From an uncultured Elusimicrobiales bacterium (GTDB lineage Bacteria > Elusimicrobiota > Elusimicrobia > Elusimicrobiales > Elusimicrobiaceae): a stretch of 64,000 bases of DNA. The notes below the pieces were generated by a model. It did no database searches. It was given only the letters and a program-made list of their open reading frames with translations, and was not told where the DNA came from. This document shows positions 51,399-60,473 of the stretch, one piece after another. Where the stretch lies: contig CALUVB010000023.1 in NCBI GenBank assembly GCA_944324115.1, positions 1 to 64,000 on the forward strand, given 5' to 3'. Each line of letters opens with the position of its first letter. Position 1 is the stretch's first letter. The position numbers and the translations under genes were made by a program.

Positions 51399-52624
51399 AC
51401 GAGTTTTTTAACCTCTTGGACAATGCTTGCAAGCGGAATTTGTTTTTGTTCGCCGCTTGTTAAATCTTTCAGCGTAATTTCATTTTTAGTCAATTCATCT
51501 TCACCTAAAATCAGCGCATAAGCTGCGCCGCAGCGGTTAGCCTGCTTCATTTGGCCTTTGGCGTTCTTGTCAAAAAGCCCTCCTTCCGTACGCACGCCGG
51601 CCTGACGCAAATCTTGCATCAAGTTAAAGGCCGTTTCATTGCAGCTGGGACCTAAAGAAGCCACAAAAACGCTTTTTTGCGCGGCGACAGGAGTCTCCCC
51701 CCGCGAAGCTATCACGCGCTCCACCCCCATCGCCCAGCCCACAGCCGGGGTGGCCGGGCCGCCCATGCTTTTAATCAGCCCGTCATAGCGGCCGCCGGCG
51801 GCAATAGCATTTTGGGAAGTATCCCCCGCTTGAAACTCAAATACGGTGCGGCTGTAATAATCCAGCCCGCGCACCAGCATGGGGTCTACGATAAAATCTA
51901 TTTTCCCTTTGAGCAGACGTTGCACCTCATCAAAGTGGGCTTGGCATTCGGGACAGAGCGTCATGGTCGGCACGCGCCCGGCAAAGCGGGGGCCGTCTAT
52001 TTTGCAGTCCAGCACGCGCAAAGGATTTTTTTCCAAGCGGGTTTGGCAGTTTTGGCACAGGGTGTCTTTTTCTTTAGACAGGAAATCTATCAGCGCCTGG
52101 CGGTAGAGCGGGCGGCACTTGTCGCAGCCCAGGCTGTTAATTTTGACGCTGTAATTTTTGGCGCCGAAAGCGGACACAATATCTTTAAGCATCAAAATCA
52201 TTTCCGCGTCGGCCGCCGGAGCAGAATTGCCGATAGACTCGGCCCCGATTTGCTCAAACTCGCGGTAGCGGCCCGCCTGCGGTCGTTCGGCGCGGAACAT
52301 ATTGCCTATATAATAAAATTTTTGCACCGGAGCAGCCTGCGTAAAATTATTCTCTAAATAAGCGCGCACCACGCCCGGGGTGCCCTCGGGGCGGATAGCC
52401 AGTTGGCGGTGGCCTGCATCTTCAAAAGAGTACATTTCTTTTTGCACGATATCAGTCGTCTCGCCGGTGGATTTCACAAACAGTTCTTTTTGCTCCACCG
52501 TCGGCAAACGCAACTCACCAAACCCGTAGCGGCGCAGCACGCCGCGGGCGCAGTTTTCCAGCTCGGTAAATAAATTGGATTGGGGCTCAAAAATGTCCCG
52601 AAAGCCTCTGACTAGTTTACTCAT
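51395..52624 (-). CDS. hisS: Histidyl-tRNA synthetase
   Basis: HisRS of class IIa, 409 residues. It has RGFRDIFEPQSNLF at the N-terminus, motif 2 in FRAERPQAGRYREFEQIGAE (~110), the histidine motifs LVRGLDYYSRTVFEF and AAGGRYDGLI, and the C-terminal anticodon domain. Two CxxC pairs (CDKC ~172, CQNC ~193, CPEC ~230) suggest an extra metal site. First gene of the hisS-aspS operon. An extended -10 (TGCTAAAAT) ends 8 nt before the ATG, so its leader is nearly absent and there is no Shine-Dalgarno. Confidence 0.94.
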   Translation of the reverse strand: MSKLVRGFRDIFEPQSNLFTELENCARGVLRRYGFGELRLPTVEQKELFVKSTGETTDIVQKEMYSFEDAGHRQLAIRPEGTPGVVRAYLENNFTQAAPVQKFYYIGNMFRAERPQAGRYREFEQIGAESIGNSAPAADAEMILMLKDIVSAFGAKNYSVKINSLGCDKCRPLYRQALIDFLSKEKDTLCQNCQTRLEKNPLRVLDCKIDGPRFAGRVPTMTLCPECQAHFDEVQRLLKGKIDFIVDPMLVRGLDYYSRTVFEFQAGDTSQNAIAAGGRYDGLIKSMGGPATPAVGWAMGVERVIASRGETPVAAQKSVFVASLGPSCNETAFNLMQDLRQAGVRTEGGLFDKNAKGQMKQANRCGAAYALILGEDELTKNEITLKDLTSGEQKQIPLASIVQEVKKLV

Positions 52625-52641
52625 ATAGGATTATTTTAGCA
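52625..52641 (-). promoter_or_regulatory. Extended -10 of hisS-aspS, near-leaderless
   Basis: TGCTAAAAT (52641-52633) followed by 8 nt and the ATG. Confidence 0.52.
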
Positions 52642-52771
52642 TTTTAGAAGAAGGATAAATAGACAAAAAGCATGAGGAAAGCTGATTGTGTGCTTTTCCC
52701 GGGCAAAAAAGAAGAATTGCTTATCCGCCGCCCTTTCGGCGCCCTCGGAGCGGAACGCGCCTCGCTTCAAA

Positions 52772-52796
52772 CAAAAACCACGCCCAAGCGTGGTTT
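52772..52796 (-). terminator. Terminator of tRNA-Ala
   Basis: AACCACGC TTGG GCGTGGTT then TTTG on the minus strand. Confidence 0.82.
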
Positions 52797-52801
52797 CTAA
52801 A

Positions 52802-52878
52802 TGGTGGACGTGATCGGGATCGAACCGACGACCTCCTCGTTGCGAACGAGGCGCTCTCCCAAACTGAGCTACACGCCC
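52802..52878 (-). tRNA. tRNA-Ala (anticodon CGC)
   Basis: A full cloverleaf of 77 nt including an encoded CCA. Acceptor GGGCGTG pairs with CACGTCC and contains the G3-U70 wobble that marks tRNA-Ala. The anticodon stem CCTCG/CGAGG encloses TTCGCAA, giving anticodon CGC for GCG codons. The T arm is GTCGG-TTCGATC-CCGAT. An extended -10 lies at 52911-52919 and a terminator follows. Confidence 0.96.
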
Positions 52879-52910
52879 AAAAGCGGTTTCTCATTTCTTA
52901 CGACTTATTT

Positions 52911-52919
52911 ATTATAGCA
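52911..52919 (-). promoter_or_regulatory. Extended -10 promoter of tRNA-Ala
   Basis: TGCTATAAT on the minus strand, about 32 bp before the 5' end of the tRNA. Confidence 0.65.
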
Positions 52920-52972
52920 TATACGGAAACAAAAAGGAAAATGTTTCCCCTTATTTTCAGAAGACAAACAGA

Positions 52973-53527
52973 CTATGGCAAGAGATATGTTTTAAGTCCG
53001 TTAACCTCGCTTTGATACACTCCCCCCATACTTGAACAAACTTGATTGGTCACTTTATTGGTGCTTGTAGCATAACAATAGCGATTGTCCGATGTATAAC
53101 GTAAGGAATAATATATATCGTCTCCTTGACAATAAGCCAGCGGTTTTAAACTGCCATCAGCATTTTGGGTACCATCATTCAAATAACAGGTGGCCACCCT
53201 CTTTCCATTACGACGAATTGAACAAAATTTGCCATTTTCCGAAATTTGACACTCCGATACATGAAAATCTAAATCTTTCATATCCAAAGCATACGTTCCG
53301 TTTGACATATAATATAACTGATTGGCTTTTTTAATAGCATCTGCAATAACAATTAATTGCATATAACGACTTTTTGCTACAGCGACCTGATATTGCGGCA
53401 GAGCAATGGCAGCCAAAATGCCGATGATCAGCACTACTACCAAAAGTTCTATCAGCGTAAAACCGCCAAATCTGCGTTTTACGGGTTTTTTATCAGACAG
53501 AATCTTATTTTGATACATTGTGTTCAT
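52973..53527 (-). CDS. Type IV pilin-like protein (pilin D)
   Basis: This is a 184-residue prepilin. The leader MNTMYQNKILSDKKPVKRRFGG is close to those of A and B (quoted here as a marker: NTMYQNK). FTLIELLVVVLIIGILAA and ALPQYQVAVAKSRYMQL follow. The globular part has four Cys near ECQISENGKFCSIRR and VATCYLND, and ends RYCYATSTNKVTNQVCSSMGG. The ATG at 53527 lies 6 nt after the extended -10. It lies between tRNA-Ala and asnS in opposite orientation to asnS. Likely a minor pilin or pseudopilin. Confidence 0.88.
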   Translation of the reverse strand: MNTMYQNKILSDKKPVKRRFGGFTLIELLVVVLIIGILAAIALPQYQVAVAKSRYMQLIVIADAIKKANQLYYMSNGTYALDMKDLDFHVSECQISENGKFCSIRRNGKRVATCYLNDGTQNADGSLKPLAYCQGDDIYYSLRYTSDNRYCYATSTNKVTNQVCSSMGGVYQSEVNGLKTYLLP

Positions 53528-53561
53528 AGGCCCAATGTATCAAAAAAAAAAAACAATGCAA
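53528..53561 (-). promoter_or_regulatory. Poly-T pilin promoter, T12 version
   Basis: TTGCAT (53561-53556), TG, twelve T, TGATACATT (53542-53534), 6 nt, ATG. The spacer is 16 nt. Confidence 0.65.
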
Positions 53562-53655
53562 GACCTTATGGGATATCCGCCTCAATAAGATTGAAGCAAA
53601 TCGGCGGAAAAGCTACAATATATGTATCATTACTTTTTCTAACAGAGGAACCAAT

Positions 53656-54954
53656 ATGCCTAGCAAAATCAGAGTCAGCGATGTGGGCCAATACGTCGGC
53701 AAAGAAATTACATTAAAAGGTTGGCTCTATAATAAACGCTCCAGCGGCAAGCTGCATTTTCTGCAGCTGCGTGACGGAAGCGGCATTATTCAATGCGTAA
53801 TGTTTAAAGGAGAAGTGTCGCCGGAGCTCTTTGAACTGGGCGACAAACTTACACAAGAATCTTCCATCATCGTCACGGGCACTGTACGCGAGGACAAACG
53901 TTCCCCGTTAGGCTTTGAAATGGGCGTAAAAGATTTGCAAGTAGTGCAAATGGCCAAAGATTATCCCATTTCCCCCAAAGAACACGGGCCCGATTTTTTA
54001 ATGCATAACCGCCATTTATGGCTGCGGTCAGCCAAACAAAATGCCATTTTAAAAATCCGAGACGAAATTATTTTTGCAATTCGGGAATATTTTCACAACA
54101 ACGGATTTATTCTCTCGGATTCGCCCATCTTGACTCCCGCCGCCTGCGAAGGCACCAGCACTTTGTTTGAAACCGATTACTTTGGGGAAAAAGCGTTCTT
54201 GACTCAAAGCGGTCAGCTCTATGGGGAAGCCTCCGCCATGGCACTGGGCAGAACCTACTGCTTTGGCCCTACCTTCCGCGCCGAAAAGAGCAAAACCCGC
54301 CGCCACTTGACCGAATTTTGGATGGTGGAGCCGGAAGTGGCTTACAATGACTTAGACGACAATATGGACTTGGCGGAAGATTTTATCAAGTACATCGTAT
54401 CTAAAGTGCTCAAAAACCGCGCCGCAGAATTAAAAGTGTTGGAGCGGGACACCACCAAACTGCAAGCCACCGTGGAAAAGAAATTCCCGCGCATTGCTTA
54501 TACAGACGCCATTGAAATTTTGCACAAAAAAGGCAACAATACACCCTGGGGCGGCGATATCGGCGGTGATGAAGAAACCTTATTGGGTGAAGATTACGAT
54601 ACGCCTATCATGATTCACCGCTATCCTACTGCGATTAAAGCATTTTATATGAAACAAGACCCCCAAAACCCAGACGTGGTGCTGGCGGTAGACGTAATCG
54701 GTCCGGAAGGCGCAGGCGAAATTATCGGTGGCAGCCAAAGAGAAGACGACTACGACACCTTGGTGCGCCGTATGAAAGAAAACGGATTAGATCCCGCCGG
54801 ATACGACTGGTATTTGGACTTGCGCAAATACGGCAGTGTGCCGCATTCCGGTTTCGGTATGGGCATTGAACGCATGGTACGCTGGATATGCGGATTGCAG
54901 CATGTAAGAGAAACCATTCCGTTCCCGCGCATGATGGATAAAATCAGACCGTAA
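53656..54954 (+). CDS. asnS: Asparaginyl-tRNA synthetase
   Basis: This class IIb synthetase has 432 residues. It has an N-terminal OB fold ([23 protein letters not shown]), motif 2 in [25 protein letters not shown] and motif 3 in [30 protein letters not shown] is the AsnRS version of the active-site loop, separating it from AspRS. It gives direct Asn-tRNA-Asn formation. GAGGAACC lies before the ATG. A strong terminator follows. Confidence 0.94.
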   Translation: MPSKIRVSDVGQYVGKEITLKGWLYNKRSSGKLHFLQLRDGSGIIQCVMFKGEVSPELFELGDKLTQESSIIVTGTVREDKRSPLGFEMGVKDLQVVQMAKDYPISPKEHGPDFLMHNRHLWLRSAKQNAILKIRDEIIFAIREYFHNNGFILSDSPILTPAACEGTSTLFETDYFGEKAFLTQSGQLYGEASAMALGRTYCFGPTFRAEKSKTRRHLTEFWMVEPEVAYNDLDDNMDLAEDFIKYIVSKVLKNRAAELKVLERDTTKLQATVEKKFPRIAYTDAIEILHKKGNNTPWGGDIGGDEETLLGEDYDTPIMIHRYPTAIKAFYMKQDPQNPDVVLAVDVIGPEGAGEIIGGSQREDDYDTLVRRMKENGLDPAGYDWYLDLRKYGSVPHSGFGMGIERMVRWICGLQHVRETIPFPRMMDKIRP

Positions 54955-54998
54955 AGGCAACTCGGTCCGCACAAATGCGGGCGCTGTTCTATAGAGTT

Positions 54999-55022
54999 AC
55001 CCCGCCAAACGGCGGGGTTTTT
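54999..55022 (+). terminator. Terminator of asnS
   Basis: ACCCCGCC AAAC GGCGGGGT followed by TTTT. Confidence 0.9.
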
Positions 55023-55065
55023 CTTTCCGCCGCAAAAGAGCATTCCCGCTGGCTCTCTCTAAAAG

Positions 55066-55080
55066 TGCTATGATATATTT
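55066..55080 (+). promoter_or_regulatory. Extended -10 with leaderless start (hydG)
   Basis: TGCTATGAT (55066-55074), ATATTT, ATG at 55081. No Shine-Dalgarno. Confidence 0.58.
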
Positions 55081-56463
55081 ATGATTATTGATGACGAAAA
55101 ACTGCAACGAACTTTGGAAAAAGCCAAGTCCCATACGGACTCCGAAGTGACGGATATTCTAACTAAAGCCAAACAATTAAAAGGCATCTCGCTGCAAGAA
55201 GCAGCCGTTTTGTTAAACATTACCGACGAGAAATTACTGCAACAGCTTTTTGATGCAGCCAAATACGTCAAGGAAGCTATTTACGGCAACCGCATTGTTC
55301 TGTTCGCTCCTTTATATATTTCCAACATTTGCACCAACGAATGCGTTTATTGCGCTTTCCGCAAAAGCAATACCGCACTTAAACGCCATGCCAGTACGCG
55401 TGAAGAAATACACCAAGAAGTAACCGCCCTTTTGCAGCAAGGACACAAACGGATTTTAATGGTGGCCGGAGAGGCATACCCCGGCGGAGGATTGCAATAT
55501 GTATATGACAGCATAAAAGCCATTTACGAAACACGCTGGAACGGACAAAATATCCGCCGCGTTAATGTAAACATTGCTCCGCTGATAAAAGAAGAATTTG
55601 AAGAACTCAAAAAATGCGGCATCGGCACTTATCAGCTCTTCCAGGAAACCTACCATAAAGAAACCTATGAAAAACTGCATTTAGCCGGAGCAAAAAAAGA
55701 TTATCAGTTCCGTCTAGATGCCATGGACCGGGCTTTGCAGGCCGGAATTAATGACGTAGGCATTGGGCCGTTGCTTGGCTTGTATGATTACAAATATGAG
55801 GTACTGGCTACGCTGGAACATTCCGCCTATCTGGATAAGACATACGGCGTGGGCCCGCACACCATTTCCATTCCGCGCATAGAGCCGGCGGAAGGGTCCG
55901 ATTTTAGTTTGCACCCGCCCCATCAGCTGACTGATACAGATTTTAAAAAAGTAGTGGCGGTTATCCGCCTGGCAGTGCCGTATACGGGCATTATTTTAAG
56001 CACCCGCGAAGCGCCCGCCATGCGCAACGCCTGCCTGGAGCTGGGTGTATCGCAGATTTCCGCCGCGTCGCGCGTCAACCCGGGCGGTTATTCTTACGAC
56101 AAACAAAACGGCAGCCAATTCACACTGACTGACGAGCGTACCCTGGCCGAAGTGATAGACGCCGTGGTAGAAGCCAAGCATATGCCTTCTTTCTGCACCG
56201 GCTGCTACCGCTTGGGCCGCGTGGGCAAAGATTTTATGGACATGGCTAAACCGGGACTAATTAAAAAACATTGTCTGCCCAATGCCATGTTTACCTTTGC
56301 CGAATATCTGGAAGATTTCGCCCCGACCCCGCTTAAGGCCAAAGGGTACGCCTTAATTGAAAGCACCACCAAAGAAAACTTCCAAGAAGGCACGCCGATA
56401 CGCAAAATGATTGATGAGAATCTCTCTAAAATCAAAAGCGGAAAGCGGGATTTGTATTTCTAG
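55081..56463 (+). CDS. hydG: [FeFe]-hydrogenase maturase HydG
   Basis: HydG is a radical-SAM tyrosine lyase that makes the CO and CN- ligands of the H-cluster. The 460-residue protein has the N-terminal cluster CTNECVYCAFRKSN (CX3CX2C, ~residue 82) and the TIM-barrel segments VAGEAYPGGGLQYVYDSI and RVNVNIAPL. The C-terminal auxiliary cluster CTGC-(22 residues)-C spans SFCTGCYRLGRVGK to KKHCLPNAM, which distinguishes HydG from ThiH. It implies an [FeFe]-hydrogenase and HydE/HydF elsewhere in the genome. Monocistronic, leaderless start, own terminator. Confidence 0.94.
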   Translation: MIIDDEKLQRTLEKAKSHTDSEVTDILTKAKQLKGISLQEAAVLLNITDEKLLQQLFDAAKYVKEAIYGNRIVLFAPLYISNICTNECVYCAFRKSNTALKRHASTREEIHQEVTALLQQGHKRILMVAGEAYPGGGLQYVYDSIKAIYETRWNGQNIRRVNVNIAPLIKEEFEELKKCGIGTYQLFQETYHKETYEKLHLAGAKKDYQFRLDAMDRALQAGINDVGIGPLLGLYDYKYEVLATLEHSAYLDKTYGVGPHTISIPRIEPAEGSDFSLHPPHQLTDTDFKKVVAVIRLAVPYTGIILSTREAPAMRNACLELGVSQISAASRVNPGGYSYDKQNGSQFTLTDERTLAEVIDAVVEAKHMPSFCTGCYRLGRVGKDFMDMAKPGLIKKHCLPNAMFTFAEYLEDFAPTPLKAKGYALIESTTKENFQEGTPIRKMIDENLSKIKSGKRDLYF

Positions 56464-56473
56464 TGCCTGTCAA

Positions 56474-56502
56474 AACGCCCCGGCCCAACCGGGGCGTTTT
56501 TA
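56474..56502 (+). terminator. Terminator of hydG
   Basis: AACGCCCCGG CCCAA CCGGGGCGTT followed by TTT. Confidence 0.9.
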
Positions 56503-56616
56503 TGCCAAACCAAGTCCACCAATTATCTTTCCAAGCAAGCCATTTACAGGAAAAACAGCCCCCTTTCCGGCCTCAGTGGAATGGAAAGAAGCAAACGCCG
56601 CACAAAAACCGCACTT

Positions 56617-56644
56617 TATAAAACCCCCACTTTACAGCGGGGGT
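56617..56644 (-). terminator. Remaining terminator of pilin pseudogene
   Basis: Minus-strand ACCCCC / GGGGGT stem then TTTTAT. Confidence 0.6.
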
Positions 56645-56701
56645 TTATATGGCTCAATCAATTTAACAGATAATGCCCGCTGTCAAAAGGCTCTTTGTTG
56701 G

Positions 56702-57188
56702 TCAGGAGGCGCATACTCGCTGTGCTTTTGTTATTAGAACTGCTGACCCAACAATAGGGTTACCCGTACTGCGAAAAATACGATATCCAATACTGCCACC
56801 TTCTGGGAAATAATACCTGCAAATAGCAGAAGGACCGGAGCCGTTTTCTTTCGCAGTTCCAATATACTCACGCTGATATTTCCCCATTACTACCGTCTGC
56901 CCGTTTTCTATAAATTCCCCTTGAAACAAAATATCCAACTCCCGATATCGTTGGCATATATTCCGTTGGCCATAAAATAGCGGTTACCGGCGTGTTCTAA
57001 GGTTCTGGTCAGTAACGGCAATTGTGCAAAGCGGGCCTTTAGCACGGCTTTTTCATACTGGGGCACGGCAATCGCCCATGATGCCGATAATAAGCACCAC
57101 CACCAACAGCTCTATCAGCGCAACACCGCCTAAAAAGCGTACAGAGACATTTTATGTTGAAATGGAATTTTTAGAGTACTTTCATCAT
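56702..57188 (-). pseudogene. Decayed type IV pilin gene
   Basis: A pilin gene can be followed on the minus strand but is broken. The start codon (57188) is in the correct place 6 nt after an extended -10. A stop comes after five codons, in the leader. The alpha-1 coding sequence is still clear (GGVALIELLVVVLIIGI, with the F of the cleavage site changed). A frameshift follows directly after it where ALPQY should begin, and another lies near the YANDI segment. The rest reads as a pilin globular part with the end VLITKAQRVCAS. At least three independent lesions rule out a single sequencing error. Confidence 0.82.
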
Positions 57189-57215
57189 AAACAAAATGTA
57201 ACAAAAAAAAAAAAA
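57189..57215 (-). promoter_or_regulatory. Poly-T pilin promoter of pseudogene, T13
   Basis: Thirteen T, then TGTTACATT (57203-57195), 6 nt and ATG. The distal box is less clear than in the intact genes. Confidence 0.55.
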
Positions 57216-57309
57216 CGTCTACATTTGACAGCCCCAAAAATAACACTCGTTTCAAAATTTAGATAAATAAACTCCCCGCAGCACGCGTATTTTGGTAAAA
57301 TATATAAGC

Positions 57310-57449
57310 AGGACAGATTTTTATTTTTGTACTTGTCGGCCTTGGCCGACCCTACAGGGCCCTATGGTATCCGCTGTGCGGAAAGCCGGGTGGTACAGAG
57401 GTAAAAAGCTGTCTTTTATTTTTGTTATGAGAGGTTATTCAAAAAGCAA
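57310..57449 (+). other. Structured leader candidate before yfcC-like gene
   Basis: A TAAAAT box near 57295 precedes about 140 nt of leader with strong local hairpins (GTCGGCC TT GGCCGAC; CAGGGCCCTA; TCCGC TGT GCGGA). It then has GGGTGGTAC and a mini-ORF at 57427-57453 (8 codons) whose stop overlaps the yfcC start (ATGA). It could be a riboswitch, attenuator or coupled leader peptide. No known RNA class fits. Confidence 0.4.
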
Positions 57450-58916
57450 ATGAAGCTGAAGTGGAAGCTGCCCCAGCTTAATACATTCGCCATTATTTTG
57501 GCAATCATCGTTTTGGTCACCGTGCTGACATGGATTGTTCCCAGCGGCGCGTATGATCGGGTAGAAATAGATGGCCGCATGGCTGTACTTCCCGGCACAT
57601 ATCACGCGGTGCCGGCCAACCCGCAAGGCATTTTTGATGTCTTAATGGCCCCGATTCAAGGATTTGAAAATACAGCCCTGGTCGTGGTGTTCCTGCTGAT
57701 TATCGGCGGGGTGCTTTCCGTAGTGGAAAAAACGGGCGCCATTACCGCGGGCATTAAAGAGGCCAGCTTATTCTTTGGCAAACACCCGCGTTTTAAATTT
57801 TTGTTTATCCCGCTGGGAATCACGCTGTTTTCTTTATGCGGGGCCACATTCGGCATGTGTGAAGAAGCGCTAATCTTTATTCCCATTCTTATTCCGCTTT
57901 CCCTCTCGTTGGGATATGATTCGGCCTTGGGAACGGCCATTCCCTTCGTTGGGGCAGGCGTAGGTTTCGCCGCGGCGTTTACCAACCCTTTTACCGTAGG
58001 TATCGCCCAGGGAATTGCGCAAGTGCCGCTTTATTCCGGCTTAGGCTACCGCCTGCTGATTTGGGTGGTCTGCACCGCAGTAGTTATTGCGTTTATGATG
58101 CTCTATGCGCGCAAAATCCGCAAAGATCCCACCAAAAGCTTAACCTATCAGTATGATTTGGAAAAACGCAAAGAATTAGGCATGGACCAAAAAGTGGAAA
58201 AAATCACCCTGCGCCAAAAATTGGTCCTGCTGGTATTTGCGCTGGGCATGGTAGGACTGGTGGCCGGCGTACTCAAACCGCAGCTGTGCGATTTTATCAA
58301 AGGCTTTACAGGCTTGGATTTAATGCAGCTTTTAAACCTGGAAGCCACCGGCTGGTACATCAGCGAAATTGCGGCCTTGTTCTTGGGGGTAGGATTTCTC
58401 AGCGCAATTGTGGGCGGTCTGTCCATGAATGAATTTAACGACAGCTTCTTTGACGGCGTGCGCGGCATGGCGGCTATTGCTATGCTGCTGTGCTTTGCCC
58501 AAGCTATTGTACTGATTGCCCAGCAAGGACAAATTTTGGATAGCATGCTCAATTTTATGTCCAAGGGGATTTCCAAACTGCACCCGATTGTAGCTTCCTG
58601 GGCGGCTATGATGCTGCAAACCGTCATTGATTTTTTTATTCCTTCCGGATCCAGCAAAGCCGTACTGACTATGCCCATTTTGGCCCCGCTGGCGGACTTG
58701 ATTGGCATTACGCGCCAGACAATGGTGCTCTCTTTTCAATTAGGCGGCAGCTGGCTGAATATGATTTTCCCCACCGACCCGGTCACTATCGCCGCCATTG
58801 GTTTTGCGCATATTGCCTACAGTAAGTGGCTAAAGTGGCTCTTGCCGCTGCTGGTTGTGATGTATCTGCTGTCTTTTGCCGCGCTGGTGCCGCCTTATTT
58901 CATGCACTGGCAGTAA
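57450..58916 (+). CDS. YfcC-family carboxylate/amino-acid carrier (first copy)
   Basis: This 488-residue inner-membrane carrier has about 12 hydrophobic segments. It shows YfcC/C4-dicarboxylate anaerobic carrier signatures: LTWIVPSGAYDRVEIDGR near residue 27, LCGATFGMCEEALIFIPI near 130 and DFFIPSGSSKAVLTMPI near 395. The substrate is unknown; relatives move C4-dicarboxylates, arginine/ornithine or short-chain acids. GAGAGG is 15 nt away from the ATG, so translation may depend on the upstream mini-ORF. It is followed by a terminator and then a second copy. Confidence 0.87.
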   Translation: MKLKWKLPQLNTFAIILAIIVLVTVLTWIVPSGAYDRVEIDGRMAVLPGTYHAVPANPQGIFDVLMAPIQGFENTALVVVFLLIIGGVLSVVEKTGAITAGIKEASLFFGKHPRFKFLFIPLGITLFSLCGATFGMCEEALIFIPILIPLSLSLGYDSALGTAIPFVGAGVGFAAAFTNPFTVGIAQGIAQVPLYSGLGYRLLIWVVCTAVVIAFMMLYARKIRKDPTKSLTYQYDLEKRKELGMDQKVEKITLRQKLVLLVFALGMVGLVAGVLKPQLCDFIKGFTGLDLMQLLNLEATGWYISEIAALFLGVGFLSAIVGGLSMNEFNDSFFDGVRGMAAIAMLLCFAQAIVLIAQQGQILDSMLNFMSKGISKLHPIVASWAAMMLQTVIDFFIPSGSSKAVLTMPILAPLADLIGITRQTMVLSFQLGGSWLNMIFPTDPVTIAAIGFAHIAYSKWLKWLLPLLVVMYLLSFAALVPPYFMHWQ

Positions 58917-58926
58917 AGGTATTTTG

Positions 58927-58970
58927 CCTCCCGCCGCATTTTATTTTGTTTGAGCCGGCGGGAGGTTTTT
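58927..58970 (+). terminator. Terminator between the two yfcC-like genes
   Basis: CCTCCCGCCG and CGGCGGGAGG (10 bp perfect) with a 19-nt loop, then TTTTT. Confidence 0.87.
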
Positions 58971-59013
58971 ATATAAAAAGCGTTTCAAAAACGCACCCAG
59001 AGGAAAACAAAAC

Positions 59014-60417
59014 ATGAAAAACTTCTTCGCCAAATTCTGTAATACTTACTTCCTTATCTTTGTCATTATGCTGGGCGTAGCCGCACTGACCTGGTGCGTA
59101 CCCGCCGGAGAATATGAACGCATAGAACAAGACGGCCGCACCTATACCGTGGCTGGCAGTTATCATGCCGTAGCGCAAGACCCGCAAGGCTTGGGAGCGG
59201 CTTTGCAGGCGCCGATACAGGGCTTTGCCCAATGTGCGAAAATTATTGCTTTTATCTTAGTGGTAGGCGCTTTGTTTACCGTCATAGAACGCACGGGGGC
59301 CGTGAATACATTAATCAAAAAGGTAAGTTTCTTTTTTGCGCAACACCCTCGTTACCGCATCTTTTTTATTCCGGTGTGTATGTTTTTGTTTTCTTTATGC
59401 GGAGCCTTGTTTGGCATGGAAGAGGAAACGCTAATTTTTATTCCCATTTTTATCCCGCTGGCGCTTTCTTTGGGCTATGACACGGTAGTGGGCATGTCCA
59501 TTCCGTTTATTGGGGCGTTTACCGGGTTTTCATCGGCGTTTGTCAATCCGTTTACGGTGGGTATCGCACAAACTATTGCCCAGCTGCCGATGTATTCAGG
59601 CTGGCAATACCGCTTGCTGGTCTGGTTTATTTTTACTTCAGTCGTAGCCGCCTTTTTCACCTGGTACGGCGAACGGGTGCGCAAACACCCCAGCAAAAGC
59701 ATGACCGCAAAAATGGACATCGTACGCCGGGCGGAACTCAATATTGTCAATGACGTGGTGGTGGACCACACTTTTCGCCTTACGCGGGCGCACAAATTGG
59801 TATTTCTTTCTTTTGCGGCAGGCATGGGCACGCTGTTTTTCGGTATTATCAAATATCAGTGGTATATGACGGAAATAGCCGCCGTATTTTTAGGCGTGAC
59901 GATTGCGGCGGCGTACTTCGGCAAACTCAAGCTGAATGAAACCACTGACGCTATCTTAGCCGGTGCACAAAGCATGATAGGGGTATGCATCTTGATGGCG
60001 TTGGCGCGCTCTATTGTCATTGTTGCTTCCCAAGGACACATTTTAGATACGGCGCTGCACGCCATGACACAGGGGTTAAACGGATTGCACCCCATTTTGG
60101 CTTCACAAGCCATGTTTGGCATACAAACGCTGTTAAACTTTTTCATAGCGTCAGGCTCCGGCCAAGCCGTACTGACTATGCCTATTATGATACCTTTGGG
60201 AGATTTGGTGGAAGTATCCCGCCAAACAGTCATTTTAGCCTATCAGTTTGGAGAAGGCTGGGGAAACCCCATTATTCCCACCGCCCCCGTTACGATGGGA
60301 GCCTTGGCCTTGGCGGGCATTACCTATACGGCATGGGTGAAATGGTTTATGAAATTGGAAGTCATTTTAATTATTCTTTCCATGCTGCTTTTAATACCGG
60401 CGTATTATATTTGGTAG
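59014..60417 (+). CDS. YfcC-family carrier (second copy)
   Basis: This 467-residue paralog of the preceding gene has the same order of motifs: LTWCVPAGEYERIEQDGR, LCGALFGMEEETLIFIPI and NFFIASGSGQAVLTMPI. Differences fall in the binding-site segments (GMCEE to GMEEE; IPSGSS to IASGSG), so the two may carry different substrates. AGAGG lies 9-10 nt before the ATG. The upstream terminator suggests at least partly separate control from the first copy. Confidence 0.87.
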   Translation: MKNFFAKFCNTYFLIFVIMLGVAALTWCVPAGEYERIEQDGRTYTVAGSYHAVAQDPQGLGAALQAPIQGFAQCAKIIAFILVVGALFTVIERTGAVNTLIKKVSFFFAQHPRYRIFFIPVCMFLFSLCGALFGMEEETLIFIPIFIPLALSLGYDTVVGMSIPFIGAFTGFSSAFVNPFTVGIAQTIAQLPMYSGWQYRLLVWFIFTSVVAAFFTWYGERVRKHPSKSMTAKMDIVRRAELNIVNDVVVDHTFRLTRAHKLVFLSFAAGMGTLFFGIIKYQWYMTEIAAVFLGVTIAAAYFGKLKLNETTDAILAGAQSMIGVCILMALARSIVIVASQGHILDTALHAMTQGLNGLHPILASQAMFGIQTLLNFFIASGSGQAVLTMPIMIPLGDLVEVSRQTVILAYQFGEGWGNPIIPTAPVTMGALALAGITYTAWVKWFMKLEVILIILSMLLLIPAYYIW

Positions 60418-60473
60418 AAAGGCAAATTTTGTAGAATAAGAAAGTCATACGATGAAGTTTTTTAAAAGAAAAT

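Noticed and set aside
57395-57412. GGGTGGTAC in the yfcC leader resembling the T-box sequence
   Set aside because: The conserved ACC after UGGN is missing and no stem I with a specifier loop is visible, so a T-box riboswitch is not supported.
60418-60473. Possible TPP riboswitch before the symporter-thiamine kinase genes
   Set aside because: Only 56 bp are available and the CTGAGA-type core of TPP riboswitches is absent.
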